In this document: positions 26,817-35,191 of the stretch, in pieces
Layout of the letters: each line of letters opens with the position of its first letter
Numbering within the stretch: the stretch's first letter is position 1
Source of the DNA: Thiosocius teredinicola
Lineage (GTDB): Bacteria; Pseudomonadota; Gammaproteobacteria; Chromatiales; Chromatiaceae
Length of the DNA: 64,000 bases
NCBI RefSeq assembly: GCF_002009425.1
Contig: NZ_CP019936.1
Coordinates: 4,141,297-4,205,296, forward strand
Direction of reading: 5' to 3'
The notes under the pieces: generated by a model
Seen by the model: the letters and a program-made list of their open reading frames with translations, nothing else
Told to the model about the DNA's origin: nothing
Databases searched by the model: none
Program-made: the position numbers and the translations under genes

Positions 26817-28775
26817 ATGACCGACGCCAGCTCCCTCGTCGAACGCAGGCGCGCCGCCAGCCAACGCCAGTTCCTGGACGTTGCGACCGCTGAAGAGGCA
26901 TTGCAGCGTTTCTGGCAGGCCGCCGACCCGCAGCCACTCGGCGACGAGTCGGTCAGCCTCGACGACGCACTCAACCGCGTTCTGGCGAGCGACATCCAGT
27001 CGCCGGTCGATGTGCCCGGTTTCGATCGCGCCAACGTGGACGGCTTTGCCGTGCGCGCACAAGACACCGTCGGCGCACGCGAGGATGCGCCGGTGGTACT
27101 GGCGCTGACCGACGATGTGCTGACGCCCGGTGTCGAGCCGCGCAGCACGGTCACGGCGGGGTTTGCCAGCGTGATCGCGACCGGTGGCATGGTGCCGCGC
27201 GGCGCCGATGCGGTGGTGCTGATCGAAGACACCGAACTGGTCGAGCGCGACGGCCGCCAGAGGGTGCAGATCGGCAAGCCGCTACCGGCCGGCGCCTTTA
27301 TCGCTTTCGCCGGCACCGATGTCGGGCGCGGCGAAACCGTACTGCGGGCAGGCCAGCTGCTGACCTCACGCGAGATCGGTGTGTTGGCTGCGATCGGCCT
27401 GGCCGAAGTGCCGGTGTTTCGCCGCCCGCACGTCGCGGTGATCTCGACCGGCGACGAACTGGTACAACCGGGGCAACTGTTGGCCGCCGGGCAGGTCTAC
27501 GATTCGAACGGCTCGATCGTCGCCTCCGCATTGCGCGAGATCGGTTGTGAGCCGGTCAGGCTCGGCGCACTGCCGGACGAATACGAGGCTCAGCAAAAGG
27601 CACTACGGCATGCGCTCGACTGTGATGCCGTCATTTTGTCCGGCGGCACCTCCAAGGGAGCCGGCGATCTGTCATACGACGTCGTCAGCACCCTGTCGGA
27701 CCCGGGCGTCATCGTGCATGGTGTGGCAATCAAACCGGGCAAGCCATTGTGCCTGGCGGTGACCGGGCGCAAGCCCGTGGTGATCCTGCCGGGATTCCCG
27801 ACCTCGGCGATCTTCACCTTTCATCAGTTCGTCGCGCCGGTGCTGCGCGCGATGGCGGGCATGCCGGTGCAGACGCATGAGCGGGTGGTCGCCGAGCTAC
27901 CGATGCGCCTGAGCTCGGAACGTGGACGTGCCGAGTTCTCGATGGTCAGCCTGATGCGCACCGACGACGGATTCGCCGCCTACCCGATGGGCAAGAGTTC
28001 CGGCGCGGTGACCGCCTTCAGCAAGGCCGACGGCTTTATTCGGGTCGATGCACAGACCGAGTTGCTGCCGGCCGGCAGCAAGGTCGAGGTGCAGTTGTTG
28101 TCGCGCTCGCTTGCGCCGGCAGATCTGGTCACCATCGGCTCACATTGCGTCGGCCTCGACTACCTGCTGCAGCAGTTGCAGAAAGAGGGGCTCGCAACCA
28201 AATCCATGCACGTCGGCAGCCAGGGCGGACTGGCTGCGGTCAGGCGTGGTGAGTGCGATATTGCCGGCATTCACCTGATGGACCCGGAATCGGGCGAATA
28301 CAACACGCCTTACCTCGAACCCGGCATGCGTTTGCTGAAAGGCTACCGCCGCATGCAGGGCTTTGTTTACCGGCGGGGCGATGCACGCTTCAAGGGCATC
28401 GCCACACCCCAGCAGGCGGTCGCCGCCGCGCTGGGCGACGCCGACTGCGTCATGGTCAATCGCAATGCCGGCAGCGGAACCCGCGTGCTGATCGATGAGC
28501 TACTGCACGGCGCCCAGCCGGCCGGCTATGCGGTGCAGACCAAATCGCACAACGCGGTCGCCACGGCGGTAGCCCAGGGGCGGGCCGACTGGGGTATCGC
28601 AATCGATACCGTCGCCCGCCTGTACGAACTCGAGTTCATCCCGCTGCAGGAAGAACACTACGATTTCGTGATTCCGGAGAGCCGCTGGGAACTGCCCGTG
28701 GTGCAGAGATTCGTGGCGCTGTTGCAGGATCCCGACGTCCAGTCCGGTCTGCAGGCATTGGGCTTTCAGCGCTGA
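26817..28775 (+). CDS. moeA: MoeA fused to a periplasmic-binding-like domain
   Basis: 652 residues. Residues about 20-425 are a canonical MoeA: NVDGFAVRAQD, VISTGDELVQPGQ, YDSNGSIVASALREIG, LSGGTSKGAGD, and GVAIKPGKPL. MoeA inserts molybdate into adenylylated molybdopterin. Residues about 430-652 are a PBP-like domain (SHCVGLDYLLQQL, GGLAAVRRGECDIAGIHLMDP, NRNAGSGTRVLIDELL, FVIPESRWELPVVQRF). It has no signal peptide, so it is cytosolic and presumably binds a molybdenum/tungsten-related ligand. Such MoeA-PBP fusions are known in archaea and some bacteria. It follows the degenerate MoeA paralogue by 33 bp. Confidence 0.92.
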   Translation: MTDASSLVERRRAASQRQFLDVATAEEALQRFWQAADPQPLGDESVSLDDALNRVLASDIQSPVDVPGFDRANVDGFAVRAQDTVGAREDAPVVLALTDDVLTPGVEPRSTVTAGFASVIATGGMVPRGADAVVLIEDTELVERDGRQRVQIGKPLPAGAFIAFAGTDVGRGETVLRAGQLLTSREIGVLAAIGLAEVPVFRRPHVAVISTGDELVQPGQLLAAGQVYDSNGSIVASALREIGCEPVRLGALPDEYEAQQKALRHALDCDAVILSGGTSKGAGDLSYDVVSTLSDPGVIVHGVAIKPGKPLCLAVTGRKPVVILPGFPTSAIFTFHQFVAPVLRAMAGMPVQTHERVVAELPMRLSSERGRAEFSMVSLMRTDDGFAAYPMGKSSGAVTAFSKADGFIRVDAQTELLPAGSKVEVQLLSRSLAPADLVTIGSHCVGLDYLLQQLQKEGLATKSMHVGSQGGLAAVRRGECDIAGIHLMDPESGEYNTPYLEPGMRLLKGYRRMQGFVYRRGDARFKGIATPQQAVAAALGDADCVMVNRNAGSGTRVLIDELLHGAQPAGYAVQTKSHNAVATAVAQGRADWGIAIDTVARLYELEFIPLQEEHYDFVIPESRWELPVVQRFVALLQDPDVQSGLQALGFQR

Positions 28776-29097
28776 CGGTGATTTTTGCGGCGCCCCGCTC
28801 GGCGGTTTGTCGAGAACGCGATCACACTCGCTGAACCGGGCTCCCGGCATTCACCTGCGGCGAGCCGCGAACAATTTGCACACCGCCGCGTTTGGGAAGA
28901 CTATTCTTCCTGCGGAAAGTCGTTGCCCGGATCGTGGCGCCGTCCCGGTGCTCCGGGATCGACATTCGGCTTTAAGCAACATGGGTTAATTTCGGACCGG
29001 CGCAACCCCAATTTGGGTGCCGTTTTCCTTCAGGAAGCGGCAAAGTCGACCGATAAAAGTAAAAGAAAGTAAGTGCCGAAGGGTGGAGGGTCGGACA
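28776..29097. other. Intergenic region with two hairpins
   Basis: 322 bp between the MoeA fusion and the AbiTii-domain gene. It holds a perfect hairpin at 28943-28958 (TCCCGG/CCGGGA, 4-nt loop) and a terminator-like structure at 28998-29026. No gene is supported. The promoter of the AbiTii-domain gene presumably lies in the last part, but no clear elements are seen. Confidence 0.5.
28998..29026 (+). terminator. Possible bulged terminator
   Basis: CGGC-gca-ACCC, loop caattt, then GGGT-GCCG followed by TTTT. The stem has a 3-nt bulge on the 5' side, so this is a weak candidate terminator for the MoeA transcript. Confidence 0.3.
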
Positions 29098-29772
29098 ATG
29101 TCGTCCAGTATCGCAGAACTGCGCCAGCTCGTTGAGGATCCGGAGAGTGATCTAGCCGGGCTGTTTTCGCGCGCCGTGTTGTTATCCAACACACTCAAAC
29201 AAAAGAACATTACCGCTTGGCTCAAACACGAGCTCGCTGGTTACAGCGAGACCGAAAAGCTGCCCGACTACCGCCTTGGCGCCTGCGGCACCCTGGTTGC
29301 CTGGTTTCCGGGACAGGGATGGGCCGAGGCACCGATTGAACGCGCCAATACCGACGAGGGGCTGCTTTGCTACTCGCTGTATCAGTCCTTGCCCGATATC
29401 GAAACCGCGTTCAACGAGAACTCGCGAATGGGCGGCCAGCGCGTCGACTTTACGGATGAGAAGTTGGCCAAACTGCAGGAGCAGACCCGCCTGAGTACGC
29501 GCTTGGCACTGGCGGTACCCAGCAAGTCGTTTGCATTCGCCCTGCTCGGTGCGCGCGAAGCGCTGCGCCTCTGGATTGAACGACTGACGCACCTGGGCCT
29601 GCCCGAGGATGCACACCGCTTCACCGACGAGCAGCGCCAGCAGGCCGCGGAAGCCGACGCCGTGCTCGCGGAGATCATTGCCAAGGCCACCACCAAGGCA
29701 CAGGCTGAGGCGGCGACGTTCAAGCCGAAGAAGAAAGGATTTTTCGGCCGCCTGCTGGGTATCGGTGGCTGA
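29098..29772 (+). CDS. AbiTii-domain protein
   Basis: 224 residues from ATG 29098 (GGAGGG 9 nt upstream; the frame extends upstream without a site). Residues about 1-60 match the AbiTii domain pattern: SDLAGLFSRAVLLSNTL, then ITAWLKHELAGY and LPDYRLG. In that family a helical region is followed by a W--EL-GY and PDYR signature. The rest (about 60-205) is helical with QTRLSTRLALAVP and an acidic/Ala segment. The C-terminus is a short basic tail (KPKKKGFFGRLLGIGG) that could be amphipathic and membrane-associating. AbiTii is a domain associated with abortive-infection systems; function here is unproven. No partner effector gene is adjacent. Confidence 0.7.
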   Translation: MSSSIAELRQLVEDPESDLAGLFSRAVLLSNTLKQKNITAWLKHELAGYSETEKLPDYRLGACGTLVAWFPGQGWAEAPIERANTDEGLLCYSLYQSLPDIETAFNENSRMGGQRVDFTDEKLAKLQEQTRLSTRLALAVPSKSFAFALLGAREALRLWIERLTHLGLPEDAHRFTDEQRQQAAEADAVLAEIIAKATTKAQAEAATFKPKKKGFFGRLLGIGG

Positions 29773-29827
29773 TCCGAACGGTTCACGCTTGGGTGCGGTC
29801 AGCATCCACCGTCAGACATATCGACTC

Positions 29828-29869
29828 GCACCGGTCAGGTAGCGCTTAACAGCGCCCTGACGTCGGTGC
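29828..29869. repeat. Long nested inverted repeat (hairpin)
   Basis: GCACCG-GTCAGG-ta-GCGCT-taac-AGCGC-CCTGAC-gt-CGGTGC: three stacked stems (6, 6 and 5 bp) interrupted by a 2-nt bulge on each side. It lies in the 214-bp gap between the AbiTii-domain gene and the HD-like gene. No T-run follows, so it may be a repetitive palindrome or transcript-end structure. Confidence 0.7.
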
Positions 29870-29986
29870 ATGTCTGCTCTTTCAGCGCCGCCACCCGGAT
29901 GATTCGAACAGCCGCGGCCCTGTGCGCCGTACACGATCCTGCTAGACTCGACCGCACTCCTGCACTCGAGAACAGGTGAATCGCCG

Positions 29987-30721
29987 TTGTCGGCCGTCGA
30001 TACCGCACACGCATACGCGCAAACCAATCTGCAGCTGTATACCCAGTTGCGAACCCTCGGCTATTCGGAAGCGTCGCTGGGCGACACCCGCCGCGCCTAC
30101 GACCTGGCGATCGTGTTGTTCAGCGGACGTTATCGTTCGAACGGCAAACCGTTTCTCGCACACCTTGTCGGTACCGCCAGCATCCTGGCCGCACACGGCG
30201 CCGCACCCGATGTTGTCGTCGCCGGTCTGCTGCACGCCTGCTATATGCAGGGGCAGTTCGGCGATGCGGATATCGGTGTGACATCTAAGCGTACCGAGCT
30301 GGTTCGCGCGTATGCGTCGGCATCAGTCGACCGACTGGTGCAGGCGTATTCGCGCATGCCATGGAACAGCGAGACCATCGATGCGATGCACAGCGATCCC
30401 GACGCACTCCGATCACAGGATGCCGACATTGTATTGATGCGCTTGGCCAACGATCTGGAAGATCACCTCGACCTGGGGATGCTGTTCGGCAGAAAGGCGT
30501 CGCAGGCCATGCCGGCAACGGTGGCGATTGCCAAGCAACTCGGTTGCCCAGACCTGGCGGATGCGTTGACCAAGGCCTACGCCGCCGAACGCGACGCCGA
30601 GATACCCGAAGCGCTGCGCATCGATCGCAAGAGTTCATACACGATCCGACCGCGCACCCGCAGTCGGCTGAATGCGCTGCGGGTGTTGATGAAGAAAGTG
30701 CGACGCCGCCTGGGCAGCTGA
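29987..30721 (+). CDS. Degenerate HD-domain (RSH-hydrolase-like) protein, glycan cluster type
   Basis: 244 residues with an apparent TTG start at 29987; no ATG lies in frame before residue 87. The order of elements is that of a SpoT/RSH-type HD hydrolase: YDLAIVLFSGRYRSNGKPFLAH (H59), VVAGLLHACYM, and LMRLANDLEDH (D156). The central His-Asp pair is H83-A84, so a key metal ligand is missing and hydrolysis is doubtful. It resembles the DUF6817-type proteins found next to polysaccharide genes, and indeed two glycosyltransferase genes follow. The C-terminus is strongly basic. The AGGTGA before the TTG could serve as ribosome site. Confidence 0.65.
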   Translation: MSAVDTAHAYAQTNLQLYTQLRTLGYSEASLGDTRRAYDLAIVLFSGRYRSNGKPFLAHLVGTASILAAHGAAPDVVVAGLLHACYMQGQFGDADIGVTSKRTELVRAYASASVDRLVQAYSRMPWNSETIDAMHSDPDALRSQDADIVLMRLANDLEDHLDLGMLFGRKASQAMPATVAIAKQLGCPDLADALTKAYAAERDAEIPEALRIDRKSSYTIRPRTRSRLNALRVLMKKVRRRLGS

Positions 30722-30736
30722 GCGCTGCAGCGGCGA

Positions 30737-31726
30737 TCAGTTACCGCGCAATCGCATCAGGCGCATCATCGCGCGGTTCAACGCACCTTCGATCGGATAG
30801 ATCGTCGCGTTCATCACCTTGACGACACGATCCCTGCCGAACCGTCGCGCCAACCATTGCGTGGTGCGCGTATACCAGGGATCGAGAAAGCGATAGCGCT
30901 GTTTCTTGGTCCAGATCATCAGGTAGGGGATCTGCCCCCGGTCCACGTCCCATTTCTCGCAGAAGTGTTCCAGGGTTTTGCGCGACCAGTCTTCCGACCA
31001 ACGCAGGCTGAAGAAGGCCAGGTCGCTCCACGCGAACGGTGGCGGCCGGGTGTAGGTGATCTGGCTGGCGGGCTCGAACATCACCTTGCCGCCGCGGTTG
31101 CGCACCGTCATGCAGAAATCGATGTGCTCGCGCGTACACATCAGGCCTTCGTCGAGTCCGCCGATGTCGCGCAGCACGTCCGACCGGATCAACACACCAT
31201 GAAACTCGGCAAGCTCGGTCTCGCCACGCTGCACCTTGGGCAGCACTTCATCCAGGGGCTGCCCCTGGTAGTCGTGCGTGGACTTCACGCGCCGCACGCC
31301 GTCGCGCTCAACGATGTGCGCCAAGCCACCGGCCATGTGCACTTCGCGATCTTCACGTCTGCCCTGTCGGTACAAGGGGCCGACAACCTCTGCAGCGGTT
31401 TCTTCGGCGCAGTCGACCAACGACTCCAACCAGCGTGGCTCGACCCAGACATCGTTGTCGAGAAACACCACGTACTTGCTGGAGACCCGGCGGAAGCCGA
31501 TGTTGCGCGCCTGGTTGGGAGCGACATACCCTTCAGTCGCCACAAAGTGGACGCGCCCTGCCCCGATCTTGTGTAGTTTTGCTTTCACCTTGGGAGGTGG
31601 ATTCCCTTCGACGTAGACGACGGGTACGTCTTCGGGTATCTGCGACAATACGTCGCTGAGAGATTCAGCAGCGAGGCTGAAGCGTTCGCGCGGCACAATG
31701 ACCAGAGTGACCGATGTGTTTTCCAT
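30737..31726 (-). CDS. Glycosyltransferase family 2
   Basis: 329 residues. A GT-A fold is indicated by the N-terminal VTLVIVPRERF strand and NQARNIGF, then the DxD-like metal site VVFLDNDVWVEP. The acceptor-side motif EFHGVLIRSDVLRDIGGLDE follows, with REHIDFCMTVRNRGG. The C-terminal third is helical and basic, with no membrane segment evident. It is convergent with the HD-like gene (15-bp gap) and divergent from the GT4 gene. Likely role is adding a sugar to a surface polysaccharide; the sugar is unknown. Confidence 0.9.
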   Translation of the reverse strand: MENTSVTLVIVPRERFSLAAESLSDVLSQIPEDVPVVYVEGNPPPKVKAKLHKIGAGRVHFVATEGYVAPNQARNIGFRRVSSKYVVFLDNDVWVEPRWLESLVDCAEETAAEVVGPLYRQGRREDREVHMAGGLAHIVERDGVRRVKSTHDYQGQPLDEVLPKVQRGETELAEFHGVLIRSDVLRDIGGLDEGLMCTREHIDFCMTVRNRGGKVMFEPASQITYTRPPPFAWSDLAFFSLRWSEDWSRKTLEHFCEKWDVDRGQIPYLMIWTKKQRYRFLDPWYTRTTQWLARRFGRDRVVKVMNATIYPIEGALNRAMMRLMRLRGN

Positions 31727-31802
31727 CTTGGCCCTCAGTGTTATTTGACGTTAATTTTGGTGAGGCTAACACAACTATGTCGTTTCTGTATTGGGGGACC
31801 CG

Positions 31803-32948
31803 TTGCGCGTCTTGATGGTCAGCCAGACCTTTCCGCCTTTGAATCGGACTGGCGCGCCGCTGCAGGCGCTCTATCTCACCCGAGCCCTGGGCCAACTCGG
31901 CGTCGACGTCGAGATGCTGACAAGCTGTCCCTGGAAGCAGCGCACAGCAGTCGCCTGGCCGGATGGGATCCGCGTTCGCGCGATTCCTTTTTCAGATGTC
32001 CGCGGCCTGCGCGGCGCGAGCCGCTTCGCGACATCGATCGGCGTCGGTAAACGCCTTGCCGACTGGGACATCATCCACGGCCATGCCCTGTCCCCCATGG
32101 TGCTGGGCGTGGCGTTGGGCCGCGGGCGAAACGGCCCGCCCATGCTGGCCAAGCCCAGTATCGGCGGCGACCATGCCGAAGGTGAGATCACCCGCATCAC
32201 CCGCAGCCCCGCGGCAAAAATTCTGCGCAAAGCGGCGCAACGCATCGACCGCTTCGCGATCCTCGACGATCTGATCGAAGCGGACATGGAACCGCTCGGC
32301 ATACCCCAAGAGCGCCTGATTCGCGTCGACAACGGTGTCGATCTCGACCGCTTCCAACCCGCGAGCGCCGAAGAAAAGGCACGAATTCGTGAACAGCATG
32401 GGCTCGATGGCAGAACCGTGGTGCTGTTCTGTGGCCAACTGGCGCCACGCAAAGGGCTGCCGGAACTGCTCGATGCATGGTCGGCGATGCGTGGCGATCG
32501 CCACAACACCGTACTTGCGATCGCCGGCAAAGGCCCGCTACTCGACCGCGTGAACGATGAAGTCGCACGCTCCGATGGCGACATCGTCTATCTCGGACAG
32601 CAAAAAGATATCGCACCCATCATGCGCATGAGCGACGTACTTGCCCTGCCCTCGCGCTTCGAGAGCTTCGGCAACGTCATTGTCGAGGCTCTGGCCTCAG
32701 GCGTGCCCGTTGCGGCCACCCGTTGCGGGATCTCGCCCCGGGCAATCAACGAAGGGAAAAGCGGCTGGTTGATCGACGATACCGACACGACAGCGATCAA
32801 ACAGACACTCGGCCATGTCCTTGCACGGCGGGAAAGCCTGGCCGATCTTTCCGCTGGGTGTCGCGAGGTTGCAGAGATGTTCTCGTTCGACCGGATCGCG
32901 CGCCGTTATCTCGAGGTCTATGACGACATGCTCGCGCAACGTCGTTAA
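31803..32948 (+). CDS. Glycosyltransferase family 4 (GT-B fold)
   Basis: About 381 residues. It opens with LRVLMVSQTFPPLNRTGAP, the typical GT4 N-terminus. The likely start is TTG 31803 (GGGGGA 5 nt upstream); TTG 31791 or ATG 31815 are alternatives. Later motifs are IRVDNGVDLDRFQPAS, LFCGQLAPRKGLPELLDAW and the donor-site motif FESFGNVIVEALASGVPV (E-x7-E). It is divergent from the GT2 gene and convergent with the flippase-like gene. Probable surface-polysaccharide enzyme; donor sugar unknown. Confidence 0.9.
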   Translation: MRVLMVSQTFPPLNRTGAPLQALYLTRALGQLGVDVEMLTSCPWKQRTAVAWPDGIRVRAIPFSDVRGLRGASRFATSIGVGKRLADWDIIHGHALSPMVLGVALGRGRNGPPMLAKPSIGGDHAEGEITRITRSPAAKILRKAAQRIDRFAILDDLIEADMEPLGIPQERLIRVDNGVDLDRFQPASAEEKARIREQHGLDGRTVVLFCGQLAPRKGLPELLDAWSAMRGDRHNTVLAIAGKGPLLDRVNDEVARSDGDIVYLGQQKDIAPIMRMSDVLALPSRFESFGNVIVEALASGVPVAATRCGISPRAINEGKSGWLIDDTDTTAIKQTLGHVLARRESLADLSAGCREVAEMFSFDRIARRYLEVYDDMLAQRR

Positions 32949-32966
32949 GCAACCCTGCCAACTCGC

Positions 32967-32990
32967 CGGCCGAGCCATCTCGATCGGCCG
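32967..32990. terminator. Hairpin between convergent glycan genes
   Basis: Stem CGGCCGA/TCGGCCG (7 bp) with a 10-nt loop in the 44-bp gap between stops at 32948 (+) and 32993 (-). Only a weak pyrimidine stretch (tctt) follows. Confidence 0.4.
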
Positions 32991-32992
32991 TC

Positions 32993-33970
32993 TTACCTCG
33001 TCGCGGGGGGCTCGTCACCAAACACCGCATGCCTGGCAGTCACGAGGAAGATCGCACCCAACAACGCCAACACGGCAAACGTCACCAACCTGATAATCAA
33101 GGCCGCCATCACTCCCTGCGCCATGCCGATTCCGACGCCCTGTGCCAACAGACCAAACAGGAATTCGGTTACCCCGAGATTGCCCGGTGTAATGGTGAAT
33201 ATCGTCAGCGCCCGGTTCAGCGTTACGAACAACACCAACAACACCAGTTCCGCCCCGACACCGATCATGCGAAAACACAGGTAGAGCCGCAGCAGCGACA
33301 CCAGCGTAGCGACAACGATGATCCCCGAACTCAGTGTGAACAAAGCCGGATCGCGGATCAGTCGCAACAGAGATCTCACCAACCTCGCCAGGCGCAACAT
33401 CAGCCGGCGCCCCCAAGTTTCTCGCCGTGCCTGCGATGACTCGATCTTTGCGGCGATCAGCACAATGCCCACGGTCGAGACAATCAACACAACAACGCCA
33501 GCCAACAACAACGTCAGGATCGACACGCCGTGGATAGCGAGCGACGGGCGCACTGACCACACCACGATCAGTGCGAGCAGCAAGGACACCATCAATTGCA
33601 CCCAGACCATCGAGCCAAACCCGGTCAGCAGCTCGCCGGCACCGAACCCGCCGGCCTTGCGCAGCACGTGGGCCTTGTAGGCCACACCGGACTGTGGAAC
33701 GAACTTGTTGAGAAAACGCGCCACCACCAGGTAGACAAAGGCCAGCTTCAGCGGCAGACGCTTGCCCAGGTGCTGCGCCGTAATCACGTGACGCAGTGCA
33801 TCCAGCAGAATGTTGCCGACGCTCAACGCGATAACGGGTAACAGATAGCGCCAGTCGAGGTTGGCGACGAACTGATAATCGTCGGACGACCCTACAACAT
33901 GACGCACCAGCAGGTAGACCACCACCGCCAGCAACAAATACCGTATCCAACGTGTATAGCGACCGTTCAT
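32993..33970 (-). CDS. Lysylphosphatidylglycerol synthase-type transmembrane (flippase-like) protein
   Basis: 325 residues with about eight hydrophobic helices (for example YLLLAVVVYLLVRHVV, ILTLLLAGVVVLIVSTVGIV). The family signatures are visible: FVYLVVARFLNKFVPQSGVAYKAHVLRK and TITPGNLGVTEF. This is the membrane domain of the MprF/UPF0104 (AglD) group. The catalytic aminoacyl-transferase domain is absent, so it is not a complete LPG synthase. In glycan clusters such proteins are thought to move lipid-linked substrates. Preceded by a sulfotransferase gene on the same strand (115 bp away). Confidence 0.88.
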   Translation of the reverse strand: MNGRYTRWIRYLLLAVVVYLLVRHVVGSSDDYQFVANLDWRYLLPVIALSVGNILLDALRHVITAQHLGKRLPLKLAFVYLVVARFLNKFVPQSGVAYKAHVLRKAGGFGAGELLTGFGSMVWVQLMVSLLLALIVVWSVRPSLAIHGVSILTLLLAGVVVLIVSTVGIVLIAAKIESSQARRETWGRRLMLRLARLVRSLLRLIRDPALFTLSSGIIVVATLVSLLRLYLCFRMIGVGAELVLLVLFVTLNRALTIFTITPGNLGVTEFLFGLLAQGVGIGMAQGVMAALIIRLVTFAVLALLGAIFLVTARHAVFGDEPPATR

Positions 33971-34085
33971 GGCGTCTGCGTTTGCTCGATCGAAACGGAC
34001 CTACCCGCGCGGCCTGCACACCTGTTCGGTGCACTGCATGCGAGTTGCGTCGACTCTGTCTGATTCAGATACGGCACAACGGCGT

Positions 34086-35078
34086 TCAACGCTTGGACTG
34101 GATGCGCAGAAAGCCATGGCGCAGACCCGCCACCAGGCCCCAGCGACGAACGTGAAACGCCACATTGTTCCAGCCATGCGGAACAAGCCACCATGCGCGC
34201 TCGAACCAGCGTGGTGGTCGATGATCCAAGTCATTGACCGTCGGCGCAGAGCCGAGCTGCCGCGCGATCGGGAACACGATCTGCTCGATTCGGCGCCGCT
34301 GGCGGGTATTCAAGCGGTCGTGAAACCGCCCGACATTGCTCGCGACGATCGTCGATTGCTTGCGCGTTACGTCGTCGGGATCACCTAGATTCTCAACCGG
34401 ACGATCCAGTACCAGCGTGTCGGGCGAGAAATCGATGTCGAGAAACTTGCACACGGAGCGCATCGTTTGTTCCGGGTATGTGAGCAGATCCTCGTAGCGT
34501 ATCGTCTTATAGTCACTACCCAGGGCCTGGGCATCGCGCGCTGCCTGCATCAGAGATTGCCGCCAATCGTCTGCCGAAAGATAAAGATTACCGCCCCATG
34601 CCTGTCTGACTGACAAGGCACGATCCCGCGGGTCGCGCACGATGTGCAGGAAGCGGGCCTGTGGAAACCGGTGTTTGAGCAATCGCATGTGCGCCAGGTA
34701 GCGTGGTGTCTTGTCACCCCAAATCACCCTGGCATCGTCAGCACTGCCGGCGTACAGCCGCAGTACCTGCTCGATGACCTCAAGCCAGGTCGGTCGGCCA
34801 AATGCCTGTTTCAGTTGCTGCCAGTCCGGCACGCTGCCCCGTTGCTGTAGACGTCGCAGAAATGTCGAGCCGCTCAGCAACTCTTCGAACTGCCGCAGTT
34901 TCGGCGAAGTCGGCACGACGTCGTCGCCGATGATCCGTTCGAACAAATGGGGCAAAAAATGGGTTTCAGCGACCGGTATCGCAATATGCGGGTGACGATT
35001 CAACAGGTCGCGAATCAGCTTGGTGCCGCTGCGCGACAGGCCAACGATGAACAAGGGACCGAGAAACGGGGCAGTCAC
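34086..35078 (-). CDS. Sulfotransferase
   Basis: 330 residues, P-loop sulfotransferase fold. The 5'-phosphosulfate loop FIVGLSRSGTKLIRDLL is at residues 9-25, and the 3'-phosphate loop IVRDPRDRALSVRQAW lies near 145-160 (Arg and Ser present). Further fits are IRYEDLLTYPEQTM and the DDVTRKQSTI segment. It uses PAPS to sulfate a carbohydrate, lipid or protein. No signal peptide or membrane helix is evident, so it is cytosolic. The neighbouring glycosyltransferases suggest a sulfated surface glycan, which is inference. Confidence 0.88.
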   Translation of the reverse strand: MTAPFLGPLFIVGLSRSGTKLIRDLLNRHPHIAIPVAETHFLPHLFERIIGDDVVPTSPKLRQFEELLSGSTFLRRLQQRGSVPDWQQLKQAFGRPTWLEVIEQVLRLYAGSADDARVIWGDKTPRYLAHMRLLKHRFPQARFLHIVRDPRDRALSVRQAWGGNLYLSADDWRQSLMQAARDAQALGSDYKTIRYEDLLTYPEQTMRSVCKFLDIDFSPDTLVLDRPVENLGDPDDVTRKQSTIVASNVGRFHDRLNTRQRRRIEQIVFPIARQLGSAPTVNDLDHRPPRWFERAWWLVPHGWNNVAFHVRRWGLVAGLRHGFLRIQSKR

Positions 35079-35191
35079 GGCAACAGACGCTCGAAATCAG
35101 AGATCGACAAGTTTAGCGGGAACGGCTCGATGGGTCGCAACGCTCCGCTAGGCATCTGCCTCGATGCAACAGGGCAGTCGCCGGCACTAGG

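Noticed and set aside
28776-29097. Molybdenum-cofactor or c-di-GMP riboswitch in this spacer
   Set aside because: Conserved core sequences of these riboswitch classes are not visible, and the spacer follows rather than precedes the moeA genes.
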